From Metopolophium dirhodum (taxonomy: Eukaryota; Arthropoda; Insecta; Hemiptera; Aphididae): a DNA stretch of 64,000 bases. Under the pieces are notes generated by a model. It was not told the DNA's origin, did no database searches, and saw nothing but the letters and a program-made list of their open reading frames with translations. Below, one piece after another: positions 26,501-37,442 of the stretch. Position 1 is the first letter of the stretch, and each line of letters begins with the position of its first letter. The stretch lies in NCBI RefSeq assembly GCF_019925205.1, contig NC_083561.1, positions 21,079,217 through 21,143,216 on the forward strand. The letters are read 5' to 3'. The translations under genes and the position numbers were made by a program.

Positions 26501-29500
26501 GACTAAACCGGTGTGAAAAATAATACACCTGGATATTCTACCATATCATTTACATGGTTCATTATCCCACACCGGATATGTAAATGATATGGTCCAAACA
26601 TTCCGGTGCATTATTTTTCATACCGGTTTAGTCTAGCGAATTTCTAGAGGGTGATTTTTTAGGCATGCTCACCCCCTAATACTTCCCTTTAATAATACAT
26701 TTGTTTAAATTCTGATTTTTAGAAATTTTAAGTAGGTATGCCTAATGACCATATTTTCAAATTCTGATGTTTGTTGTACTGCTTAAATAGTGTCATGTGG
26801 CAATACAAACTTCTATATTTCAAATGAGAACCCCTCTTTTATACTGCAAATTATTTAGTGGATGATTTTCTTGGAAATTGTGATGTGTCTAAATCAAAAT
26901 TCTAATGAGTAGTTTCTGAGTTATTATAATATTTATACCAAGAATAATAATCCTTAAAAAATGTTTTATAAAAATAAAAACTAGGTATATGTAGTATTTA
27001 TTATACTTGGATCATTTTTACAAATTATATTTATATTATTTATAGGTATTGACAAATCAATAGTAATTACTAACTTTTTTAAATCGCCTAAGATCCTAAG
27101 ATCTACTTAGCCCATTACTATATAGACATATTATTCTTAGTATACTAAGTTATATAACTCAAAAACTATTCGCTTGAATTTTGATTTAGATACCTACCTA
27201 CAAATTCTCAAAAAAAAATATCTGCTTGATAATTAAAAATGAAAAAGATCGTTCTTTTTTGAGAAACAGAAGTTTGTATTGTCATTGGATCAACCTTAAG
27301 TGATACAAAAAAAATCTCAAGGATTAGTAAATATGGTTTTCAAGTGTATTTAAACATACCAAAAGTCAGAACTTGAATATATATGCATAATTTCAGCATA
27401 AAAATAGGGTGAGCATGCTTAAAAAATCACTTTGTATAATATATTAACTATCAAGGTATTGTGATTATAAGTAATAATAAAAAAAAACAACTTCTGATAT
27501 CTAGGTAAATGAATCTGAAAATCAGCTAGTCGAGGAAAATAAATCAGATTCTTGCGAACAAGTATGTACCAACTGTAAATGTAAATTAAGTGATATAGAA
27601 GATTGTATTGTATCTACGGATACAGTAACAGAAATAGAAAATCACAATATTGATCATAATGTAGAAAATTTTGAAGAGAATTTGGAAAATCTAATTGACA
27701 TTGAAATTGAAGGAGATGAAGAGCCAAGTGAGATTGACCATGAAGAAAAAGAAAATATTAAAACAAATGAGGTAGATGTATATAACAATTTATGCACCTT
27801 AATAAATTAGTAGTGACCTATACCCAAATGTTTTAAGTACGTTAATTTTCAGTAATTGATAATTCAAATTTGTACAAATATCACTAATATAATTAAAAAT
27901 AAATTAGGTATTCATTGATCGTTCATTTTTAATGCAAATGTAAAATTTAATTTAAAATTTATAACTATATTTTTTAGGACTTTATTGAAAAAAATGAAGA
28001 AATTTATGAATCAAAAATAGTTGAGGTGAACAAAGAGCCTGAGAATACGTTTGAAAAGAGTATATTAAATATTCAAAATCAGTTGTCAGCTATTCGGGAA
28101 TTACCGCTACAGATACAAAATCATATTTCATTGTTGGAAAAACAACTTTCAGATATACTCTCACACAAAATTCAATCAACTGAAAGTAATGAAACTAAAA
28201 ACAATGATGACGAAGAAGAACAAAAAGAAAACAAGGAGGAACAGGAAAATGTTGATGACGGGTCACTTGAGACATTATATGATGATGATGAAGTGTTTGA
28301 GACAGTCATTGATGAAACATTTGAAGATGTACAAGAATTGGAATCTAATGGAATATCAGAAGATAATTTTGATGAAGAAGCTGAAGATAGAGAACCTAGT
28401 GGTAGGCCAATGTACCCCCTTACACCATTGCCAAGACCTATCGTATTACCAGGTGGTCGCAAATGGAGATGCCCCAAAGATGCTTACAATGAGAAATTTA
28501 TTGCTGAAACATTGATATCACAAGCGGAAGTTTTAGTTGGTTCTACATTGGGGTAAAAATTGAACTTTTAAAATTTTTAAATTAATAATATAGAATATTT
28601 AGGTACCATTAACATCCACGATCTACCTATTCAGGCGAATTGATCTATTTGCTTATGTAGAATGCTGAATGGCACATATGCCTTTCTCCTATTCAGCCTA
28701 TATTAGTTAGATACATCTATAGTATTTATAATCAATGATATTATGTTGGTATATAATGTGTATATATTATAGACAGGGTCGGGCATATCATAGTTACATG
28801 CACTAGCACCAAATGAAATTAAAACTGGCTGTTCAAATAGTTTGATTGAACCATCCACCCCTGATTATACATTATATCACTTATATACAATATACTCATA
28901 TAAAGTAGAATATTAGATTTTGAGCAGGGCTATGAATGTAGCTCTTAGAACGTTATGGAGCTAGAATATTTATAAAAATTCTCGAAATTTGCTTCAAAAT
29001 TAAAATATCAAATAAAGCTTATGTGGGACCTTAAATAATATTCTTAACTTTAAATTTGATAACAGGCCAATTTACTATACTATTAAAATACCAAAAAAAT
29101 TTAATATTTTGAACATAATATTTCCTATGTTATGATTTAGTAATACAGAGACAACAGTAGTAAACATACAACTAGTAACAAGTAGGTATTAAGTAACTAG
29201 CAATAATTGACTCGTCTAATTTGAGGTATGAGTACAATTATTACTAAAAAATAAGCTCTCAAAACTCTACCTAAAACTATCGATTGACGTCTTTACAATT
29301 GAGGTGTTTGTTGGTGCTAAATAACTAAGGCATATTAACTAATTTTAGAATCTTATGGTTACAAATTTACAATATATTTTTTTTTATTATCAAAATTTGT
29401 GTAGTTATCTTATAAAATTGCTAATATTTTTCAAAAAATAAAATAAAAAGCATCAGTTATAAAAAGATAAATGTCTTTTATTTTATGGGAGAACAAATTT

Positions 29501-30304
29501 GTTCCAACTTGTATGGCTGACAGGTGACAATTGAATATATAACATATATGTTACATATTATTAAATAATATAATGTAGTATTATACTAAAATATAATTGA
29601 TTATTTGATTCTTTATACTTAATATGTATATAAGGATAATTAAACTAATTGTATAATATAATACAATAGAATACAATTGATTATTTGATTCTTTATATTC
29701 ACGCAAGAAAAGGTATTAGGTACCTTTATTAATTTCCTAAATTAATAAAAAAAAGAAGATATTTTTGACTTTAATAAGTATTTTGATTTTTTAGGGTAAA
29801 TTTTAGAAAGTACGAGCCACCAAAATTTGATTTGTCTAATTCAGCGGTATACAAATTAGTACATAATATTGAGAAAAAAAATACTGGGGGTATTGAAAAT
29901 AGGCCTGAAGTAGTCGCTGCCGAAGAAGATTTCTACTACCACAAACCAGTAATATGAATATATTTAAAAAAAATTCTCTCCTTTTAAATTACATTAATGA
30001 CTTATAATTATGTGTATTCAGATTGACGCAAGACAATTCTACTTAGCTACACTCCCACAACCAAGAACAGTAAGTACATAATTAATACCAATAATTACCT
30101 AATACTTATTAAATATTACAATTTGCTATGCAATTTTTAGGTTGCCTACCTATTATTGTAAATTAAGTGAACATATTTTTGTGATTTTTTACGTTTGTTA
30201 CTAGAAATATTTTTTATAGCTATAGCTCTGGGTATAAGTATATAGCTACATATTTTGATTTTTAGGTTCCGGATTTTGAATCAGATAATCAATATGGACA
30301 TTAG
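23566..30304 (+). CDS. Zasp66: PDZ protein of the Zasp66/ALP type, 593 aa, no LIM domain
   Basis: Ten exons: 23566-23664, 23745-23896, 25819-25940, 26006-26114, 26177-26393, 27505-27771, 27978-28552, 29795-29948, 30022-30069, 30266-30304. Phases agree and give 593 residues. An N-terminal PDZ domain (about 3-85) has the ligand loop PWGFRL and the typical AGMNVGDMIIEINGD. The middle (234-470) is very acidic and probably disordered, with a Cys cluster at 250-259. A conserved block follows (SGRPMYPLTPLPRPIVLPGG, KWRCPKDAYNEKFIAETL), then VNFRKYEPPKFDLSNSAVYK at 515 and a short tail ending PDFESDNQYGH. Zasp proteins bind alpha-actinin at muscle Z-discs. PDZ without LIM fits Zasp66; that name is a family-level judgement. 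A VNF motif occurs twice (162 and 515). The exon 3 donor is a weak GTCAGT. Confidence 0.8.
23897..25818 (+). other. Zasp66-like intron 2 (1.9 kb)
   Basis: AT-rich intron between the second PDZ exon and exon 3. A possible hAT-type element spans roughly 23970-24316, with a right end reading as the reverse complement of CAGTGGCGCCCGAT, but no target duplication was found. The rest shows nothing recognisable. Confidence 0.4.
26483..27434. mobile_element. TIR element with TA duplication, host of a nested foldback
   Basis: The right end is the reverse complement of CAAAGTGATTTTTTAAGCAT; the left end reads CAGG, then an inserted foldback, then GTGATTTTTTAGGCATGCTC. TA lies on both sides (26481-26482 and 27435-27436), suggesting a Tc1/mariner-type or similar non-autonomous element. 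It fills most of intron 5 of the Zasp66-like gene. No coding capacity was recognised. Confidence 0.8.
26487..26647. mobile_element. Foldback element inserted in the left end of another element
   Basis: Two arms of about 65-70 bp form a near-perfect hairpin starting CTAGAAATT and sharing GCTAGACTAAACCGG and CCATATCATTTACAT. AGG occurs on both sides (26484-26486 and 26648-26650). Removing the element plus one AGG restores CAGGGTGATTTTTTAGGC, which matches the intact opposite end of the host element. It is 161 bp with no coding capacity. Confidence 0.85.
28553..29794 (+). other. Zasp66-like intron 7 (1.2 kb)
   Basis: AT-rich intron between the large acidic exon and the VNFRKYE exon. It contains a minimal hAT-like element at 28774-28863 and a short imperfect direct repeat (ATTGATTATTTGATTCTTTATA near 29596-29618 and 29677-29699). 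Nothing else is recognised. Confidence 0.5.
28774..28863. mobile_element. Minimal 90-bp hAT-like MITE
   Basis: The sequence starts CAGGGTCGGGCA and ends as the reverse complement of CAGGGGTGGATGG. The flanks ATTATAGA (28766-28773) and ATTATACA (28864-28871) match at 7 of 8 positions. The short terminal match and small size make this weaker than the larger elements. Confidence 0.5.
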
Positions 30305-31359
30305 ATGTAAACTATATTTTATTTTTAAATACAAAGTAGTATTCTGTTCTAAAAAATATTATTTAGTATAAGTTATTTGTTATTATTTGTTATACCTACA
30401 ATTAACATTTTAGTTTAATATCATAGAAAATGTTAGAATATCACAAAATGTACCAAAACTTTCTAATTTATTGTATTAAGTTTATGTCTTATTTTTAATG
30501 TGTTAATAATTTAATGTTAATTAATTCTCTGATATTTGATTTTGATTAATTTAGTAGTTATATTTTGTTAGAAGTCTAATAGTGAAACATTGGTTTTTAA
30601 TTTTCCACAGGTATCTACTATCAAATCAAAAACAGTTTTGTAGAGCTAAGCTATCTATTAAATGTTTTAAGACGGCTGAAAATCATAACTAATAATAAAT
30701 TATTATAAAAAATCAACACAATACCTATTTGTAAAAATTAAAATTTTGTATACCCTATCTAACTAAGTATAATACTTAAAAACGAATAGATTAATTACCA
30801 AGTATTAATTAATATTTGTACTTAGATTACCAAATAATGAAACATTCTTTTAATTTGAATTAAATTCAAATACATATGAAGAAGTCTTATTAACTAACAT
30901 AAATGTATAAAACTATGTATTTTATTATAAAAAAAAATTTATTAAATTTATTTAAAAAAATGCTCAACCTTAAGACAGGAATGAAGTAGAATAAGCAGAA
31001 GATTAGCTCAGTAGATGAAACTTAGGTTTGGTCTAATCTTAAAATATAACTTATAAGTCATTAGGTCTTTTTTATCCCTCCCCCTCCTCAAAAAATGCAC
31101 CAAGTTAACTAAAACTCAGATATTATTAATTAATTATACTACAACCATAACTCAAAATTTAATTTATCTATATATAAAATTGATTTAGTAGTTTAAACAT
31201 AAAATAATTGTTGTACAATTTTTAAAAAAATATGAAAATAAAATGTACTTTAATTCAAAGAAATTAATAGTTTATATATTTATTTATTATTCAATATAGA
31301 TAATTATGTTAAACTTATCACAGGATACAAAAAAAAAAAAAAATGAAATAACATTAAAA
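30305..31359. other. Region between convergent Zasp66-like and BLOC1S2 genes
   Basis: About 1 kb of AT-rich DNA that should contain the 3' untranslated regions of both genes. No canonical AATAAA was found close behind the Zasp66-like stop. No coding sequence is recognised. Confidence 0.5.
31279..31288 (-). promoter_or_regulatory. Probable BLOC1S2 polyadenylation signals
   Basis: Two overlapping AATAAA hexamers on the minus strand lie about 75 bp after the BLOC1S2 stop codon. Confidence 0.5.
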
Positions 31360-34300
31360 TTATTGTCGTTTTTCTAAACTTTTGTATTTTGCTTCCAATC
31401 TTTTGGCATATGCATCTAACTTAAACGCTGCTTGTTCTAGCTTTGAAACACTATCTTCAATCTGGTCAATTTGAGAAAGGTATGGTTCTAATGATTTATC
31501 TGAATAAAAAAATAATAAGTAAATAAGTGAATTGGAATCAAGGAAACTATAAAAGCATCTATTTGTAAAAGATAAATACAAGAATAAAATTACAAGCGAT
31601 GGTAAGAAAGGAATGTTAAACTAAGTAACAAGTAGTAACTTTTTAAATTTAATGAAAATATTATACATATTACATTTTTCATTTAGTTCAATGATTTGTT
31701 TGCCAACATCTGAAGCAATTTGTCTATAAGATGCATATTTTTGCATGGTGACTTTATTCATGGTTTCCAATAATTTATAATCCTCCTATATGGAACAAAT
31801 AAAATAGAATTAAATACACATTATTTTTTTTAACAAAAAATATCATGAACCAACCTCAGTAATATTAAGTTCTCCCATCAAATATTCAGATGTTTTTTCA
31901 AACATTTTAGTGGATAATAAGCTTAAATTAGGATCATGAGGATCATTACGTTCAAAACTACTAGTGCTAGTTGAAAGAGTTGGTCCTAAAAAAAGTACAC
32001 AATTTTTAAGTTATGTTACATAAAATAATTATAATTAATAACAAATAATAAATAAATAATTATGTTTTATATTATTGAGTAATATAGTTTCATTAATTTG
32101 ATGTTACAAAAAATATGATTATATAAAATCAATAATTGCCTATTATTTTTATGGTGTTATGGTACAATAGTTTAGAGAATACCAAATACCTAAACCAAGA
32201 ACTTTAAACATTAAACATACCTAACCTAAATTATTATAGCTTTAAAATACTACAGTGAGTGCATATGAGTGCGCGGATTTCAATTTCTGGGAGTGCCTGG
32301 ACAAATTAGTGCCCTAATACTTGGACAGTGCTCCTAATATTTTTAACACATCAACATACATTGTAAATTAACTAATTATAAATAAATTACAATATTATGA
32401 ATATCGATAAGAATAAAATTAATAATAATAATGTCTCGTAATATTTCACGCAAAGTGCAGATCAAAAATCTAAATATTACTTAACACAGTAAATATTAAA
32501 AAAGTAAGCAGTTAAATTTGAAAATGACTTATTATAAATATACTAATGGGTTTAATATTAAATAAGCATGATGTTTCATAGATGTATTAACCTATTAATG
32601 TCCATAGTTACTGTATTTATATTTTGTATACAATGTTTTCGATGGATGAATACAATTAGCGTAGTGACTAATGAGTAGTGGTACACACAAATATTTTTAA
32701 TTTTATAACATGAAAAATAAGGTTTCGATGATCTCCATGAACATATTATTACAATATATAACGCATTAAATACATTTACCCAAATATTACCATGCCTCTA
32801 AAATTTCTGGTCGACCCTGGGCTCACACTGTGCACATGGTTATGAGTGAGTGAATTCTGTGTCTCTTTAAAAAGGTAGTTCCGTCACGGTGGCAGTTAGC
32901 GGAGCCACTATAATATACTTTTCAGTCGTAGCCAGAAATTTTTTTTTTTTTGGGGGGGGGGGGAGCACTTAATTTTTATCTCTAGCCTTTGAAATGCTTT
33001 TATAATTTAATTATGACCCCTTTGTTCATAAACCACATCTACTCTCTTTATGACTATATATTTATGTTAACAACTATTGAACTGTAGTACCTACATTTAA
33101 TAAAACAATATATTCATATTATTGTAAACCAAAGATTAATGTATTCATTAATATAAGCATATTAATAAATTATTATAATTATATCAAAATGTGTTGTAAA
33201 CAAAACATTCCATTTTTTGTTAGAATATTATTAAAATTAACTAACAAAAATACAAGTCTATATTAGGACTGTTGAAAGCTGGTCGTTTTTTGTGCATTTA
33301 GACCAATAAGCGGAAAACAACAATACTTTCAGAAGTTCAAATTTAATTTCAAAAAAAAAAAAAAGAATTTCCCTGCTTTTTATCTCTGTTTTGTAGGAAG
33401 CGAATTATTTTTTTTCACTAATACTAAAATAAAAGTGAATCTTGAAAAAAAAAAGAAAATTAATTTGGTACTATACTAATTAAACAATACTAAAAATCAA
33501 AAATCCATTTCCTACATAATCTATAAAAGAGATTAAGAGGATGCTACCCATGCATTTGTTGTCTCCGTCTTACACACATACGACATGGTAAATTTTCGTT
33601 CACTAGTTTCAATAGTATGCTGTTAGTTTTGATATTAGAGTGATTTAACCTATTATAATTTTTTTAGATAATAACATTATCTGTGCTTAAGCATTGGATT
33701 TTATTCAATATTTTAATTTTCAAGCGAGATTTGAGCATTTTTAATTTTTGATATTTTACGTACCCATACCATATCTTGCTTAAAAATGAAAATTTTGAAA
33801 AATCGGCAACGTTCAGGTACAGATAATGTTCTTACTTAAAAGTTTTATAATAGGTCAATTCGCTCTAGTATTTAAACTAACAGCACACTATTGAAATTAG
33901 TGAACGACAATTTGCTATGTCGTATGTATGTACAACGAAGACAACAAATGTATGGGTAGCGTCCTCTTAAGGAATTCAAATATGTTTTCAAAATTAAAAT
34001 AGTGCTTTTGCTACTGGGTGAAATTTTCTTCCGCTTTTTGGGAGTTTCGTAGCACATAGGAGAATTGAACATTTTTTTATCATGAAATATAGTGACGTGA
34101 TTGCGCGTATGTACGTTACTGAGGTTCAAGAAACTTAGCCGTCGTTTATCTTTAATAGTTTAATTACATAAATCGTTCGGGGAACTCACACACACTAATG
34201 ATCAGTCACTACACACATAGTCACAAAGCAATAACGATGGATGTACAATATTTCCTAAATCCGACCTCTTCAAAATGGTTCGCTTTTGACGGCCCTAACT

Positions 34301-35104
34301 GATACTTTCGTTACTTTAATTAACAAGGTTCAAAAATTGTTAAATAGGCACTGTGCGTGGCAGCAAAGTAGTGTTGTGCGCAAGCGTATAAACGTAAAAT
34401 TGCAAACTTTGGAAGGCTATAACTTACAAAATAATGGTTTCCGCAAAAAATTCACAGTTTCAAAATCAGCGTTGAAGAACACAACTTTTTTAAAAAAGAA
34501 TTTGAAATTCATGTGGGGCGTGGTAAAGAGATTTTGTTCCAATGTTATATATGAACAATAAAGTTATTCTAATTCATATTTAGCCTTAACAGTAACAAAT
34601 CCCACACAAATGTATGTATAAGCCATAAATTAATTTATAACTAATAATTTCATACTATTTTAATTTCAATGCATAACAAGTAACAAATTAATATGATTAT
34701 TTAAAAGATTATAATTTTAAAACATCTGACATTTATTAACTAACCTTATTTACATGAAAAATGTTTTAAATGTTAATGATAATTACCTATCACTTTTTTA
34801 TATGAATATCAAATCCACTTTATGATAGTTTTTTCTTAATATTGTGAGTATTATGCCAAAGTAAAGTTATATATTTAAATTTCTTAATAACAGATATAAA
34901 TAATATTTAAATAACCTGACATTTTTAAACAGTAAGTACCTATCAAAAACAATGCTTAAGAAGAAGAATATTTTCAAAATAAATTAATTGTAGCAATTAA
35001 TACATAGAAGAAATTATATTAGTTTATAAAATAAAACTTTTTTCACCTCTTTTGGGAGATTCTTCTACACATGCAAAGTCTTCAATTTTATCTTCCTCGG
35101 ACAT
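31360..35104 (-). CDS. BLOC1S2: BLOC-1 complex subunit 2 (BLOS2), 146 aa
   Basis: Four exons: 35047-35104, 31855-31985, 31674-31785, 31360-31499, all GT-AG and in frame, giving 146 residues against 142 in the human protein. The start ATG is 35102-35104 (MSEEDKIEDFACVEESPK). Diagnostic stretches are MFEKTSEYLMGELNITEEDYKLLE at about 49-72, split here as MFEKTSEYL and LNITEEDYKLLE, then YLSQIDQIEDSVSKLEQAA and KLDAYAKRLEAKYKSLEK at the end, nearly matching the vertebrate subunit. Most of the protein is helical and coiled coil. The family subunit works in BLOC-1, which sorts cargo to lysosome-related organelles (pigment granules in insects), and is shared with the lysosome-positioning complex BORC. 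Intron 1 is 3.06 kb and contains a MITE. Confidence 0.94.
33537..33966. mobile_element. TTAA-flanked foldback MITE with about 170-bp arms
   Basis: The left arm begins GAGGATGCTACCCATGCATT and the right arm is the reverse complement of GAGGACGCTACCCATACATT. Arm similarity continues for about 170 bp each, so most of the 430-bp element can fold into one hairpin. TTAA flanks both ends (33533-33536 and 33967-33970). It is the best preserved copy of the family in the window. Confidence 0.85.
34286..34561 (+). other. Open frame of unknown meaning (91 codons)
   Basis: The stretch stays open for 91 codons in locally less AT-rich DNA. The predicted product is basic with no signal peptide, no cysteine pattern and no recognised family. 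An AATAAA overlaps its 3' end at 34557-34562. It lies in BLOC1S2 intron 1 on the opposite strand. It could be a decayed insertion or a chance frame; no function is suggested. Confidence 0.2.
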
Positions 35105-35524
35105 AATTTCTATAATTGATGACTCAAGTTGGTAAGTATTGAATTCTTAATCTGTTGGACTACCAATGATACATTTTTATATTACAGTCAATGGTCAAAA
35201 CACTAATCAGTCAAATTAAATAAATACTTTATGTGTATTGTCGTCTTATATTCTTATGTAGTATTTTGAAATTTCTATATTATAATAATTGATCAGAAAA
35301 GTTTAAGTATAATCTTTAGAATGTTTTTATTTTTAATTTGTATATGTGATATTATTAACAAGTAGTTTGTAAGTTTTTAACTACTATAGAAGATAGAACA
35401 TAATCTTCTAAACACAAATTTAAGTAATAGAACTACAAAACAATGTGTGAAATATAATATTAACTACCACGGCTAAAGGTGATAAATAAATGATAATAAT
35501 TAATAATAGGCTGTGCTATACTAA
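35105..35524. other. Upstream region of BLOC1S2
   Basis: About 420 bp of AT-rich DNA between the BLOC1S2 start codon and the left inverted repeat of the THAP element. It presumably includes the BLOC1S2 promoter, but no motif can be assigned. Confidence 0.35.
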
Positions 35525-36611
35525 CGAGCGTCTAGAGCGTAGAGTAATTACAGGGCCTGGACACTGATAAAAATTAACACGGTAAACATACAGAATACTC
35601 AAAAACGCGGCGGCCATGTTGGCGTTGGTTAATCAGTGTCACCATACCAGAAAAACAAAATGTTTATTACAATATTTTTCCAAAAATGTATAGATCCAAT
35701 TAGCTTTATTCAAATTATTTGCTAGGTACATGCTTAAAATTTAAAATTTTTAATTTTAGCAACCGTAAAAGACTATTATGGATCAAATACACAGTTAAGG
35801 AAGGATAATGTACTGAAACACATGGTGGAAAAAATACACATTTTATTTTATTAAATCAAATATATATTTTATGTATAAGCTTAAATGCAGCTGATGTAGT
35901 TTTAAAAGCTAATAGCACACAAGTGTTTGAAGGCAGGCTTGAATAGTGGAGAGAGATACCATATGAATATGGGTTAAAAATTAGAGAATAGATTGAGAAG
36001 GCATGTTGAGGCATGAAGAAATAATAAAAGTCAAGACAGGTAACTCAAATTTGAAGGAAAAAGATAAAGAGGATTGGTTATTGCAGGAATATGATGGTAT
36101 ATTGAGCAAAACAAATAGTAGTAGACCCCACTTGCGTGGAATAAAGGCGAAGTTGGAGAAGCAGAAGCAGCAGTGAAATATTTCTGAAAAATAAAACATA
36201 AATTAATATACGTGACCAATATACTAGCCATATTAAAATAATTAAATGATACTAATGAGATCACTTCACTGCCAGTGATGGGCAGTGTCTTAGATATATT
36301 TCTATCTTGTATATTTTGACATAGTTAATTGTAATTTGTATCTTTATACTATTTTCAGGTATTTAGGATCCTGGTGTCTAAAGTGCCTGTAAAATTATAA
36401 CAATAAATAAGTCATTATTTTTAAAATATTAGACAACATGTAATCTCAAATTAGACTAAGAAATTTTTTTAATTATAATTATAATAACTAAATTGTACAA
36501 ATAAAAAAAAAATAAAAAAAAACAACAATAATAAATATTAAATACTAATTAAACAATATTTGTCTAGAATATGATGAATTTTACATTATTATGTCATCAT
36601 GTTATCATTAA

Positions 36612-36848
36612 TTATAAATGTTTTAGTATTGTCAGTTTTCTATTTTTAAATTGACGTTCTGATACTAACTCTCTATTTAAAAATTTAACAGAAGAAAATA
36701 TTCTAAATCTTACAAATAGCTTAATTAAATAAACATAATCAAAATTTGAACATGGGTGCTTAAAAGGTACATTACATAAAAATTCATTTAAATTAGAAGC
36801 TATTCCTTTACCAACTGCTAATAAAGGTACAGATTCCAACTTTGTCAC
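36612..36848 (-). pseudogene. C-terminal tail of a P-like transposase, separated from the THAP exons
   Basis: A 78-codon minus-strand frame contains LLAVGKGIASNLNEFLCNVP and YVYLIKLFVRFRIFSSVKFL, and ends NRKLTILKHL just before the stop. This resembles the tail found at the C-terminus of many insect THAP/P-type transposases. It lies directly downstream of the THAP exons but in a different frame from their read-through, so it looks like the far side of an internal deletion. Confidence 0.5.
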
Positions 36849-36876
36849 TAGATGATAACTCCAAAGATGTACTTAC

Positions 36877-37442
36877 ATCACAACCATCTCTTTCATCTGA
36901 ATATAAATAAAAAATAAAAGGCGATTAGAAAATTACTGCTGCTAAATGTCATATTAGTTCTTACGTACCTGGAAATAGTGTAGGTATAGCATCTGGTTTT
37001 AACCTGTTCTCCAAAAAATTTAAAAACATATTTTTTTCAAAATGTTTTCCACATAATTTAGTATTTTTTTGTTGTAGAATGTCAGCTAGCAGTTGACATC
37101 GCTCTAACCAAATTTTACATCTAAAAGTGTAATAAAAAATGGTTTATTTATACTAAAAAACACAATTGACTTGGTTCTTGTTACATATTGTAGGTGCACT
37201 ACATAGTTTACTAGACTTAAAACATTTGGTATATTGTGCAACTGTGTAATATTATGTTATATATTTAACAAGTACCATTGAATAGTTTGATAATTAACAT
37301 CATTATAAGTTATAATATAAAATACTTACCGAGCAGGATCTTTGGGAAAAGAAAAAAAACTAACACTTTCTTTTTGAATTTTAAGTTCTCCGCACGATTT
37401 CACAATACATTTAAATGAATACCCACTCTTTCGGCTCGACAT
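36877..37442 (-). CDS. THAP zinc-finger protein (DNA-binding half of a P-like element)
   Basis: Exons 37330-37442, 36969-37120 and 36877-36896 onward, GT-AG and in frame. The start ATG is 37440-37442 (MSSRKSGYSFKC). The C2CH zinc module is visible: C12 and C17 in KCIVKSC, then C-x2-H in LCGKHFE, with the THAP proline/phenylalanine pattern (FFSFPKDPARCKIWLERC, AIPTLFPG). THAP domains bind DNA and form the N-terminus of P-element-type transposases. If translation reads on past 36877 it meets a stop about 20 codons later; a conventional donor (GTAAGT) sits at 36871-36876 with no obvious in-frame partner exon. The product would be a short THAP-only protein of roughly 110 residues. Confidence 0.75.

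Larger units (their letters stand above)
31986..35046 (-). other. BLOC1S2 intron 1 (3.06 kb)
   Basis: It contains the TTAA-flanked foldback at 33537-33966. A homopolymer junction of about a dozen T followed by a dozen G lies near 32940-32963. A possible TIR pair near 32252 and 32831 was seen without a matching duplication. A small open frame of unknown meaning lies at 34286-34561. Confidence 0.6.

Noticed and set aside
28172..28515. Antisense serine-rich and alternate-frame open stretches
   Set aside because: They are the complement and shifted frame of the acidic GAA/GAT-rich exon 7 of the Zasp66-like gene.
32252..32838. CAGTG-type ends that might bound another hAT element in BLOC1S2 intron 1
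   Set aside because: The terminal match is short and the 8-bp flanks do not agree.
35935..36190. Possible LINE endonuclease/RT tail (RLRRHVEA, GKR-RGLVIAGI-like words)
   Set aside because: Stops interrupt every frame and the similarity is limited to a few words; too weak to annotate as a separate element inside the THAP transposon.
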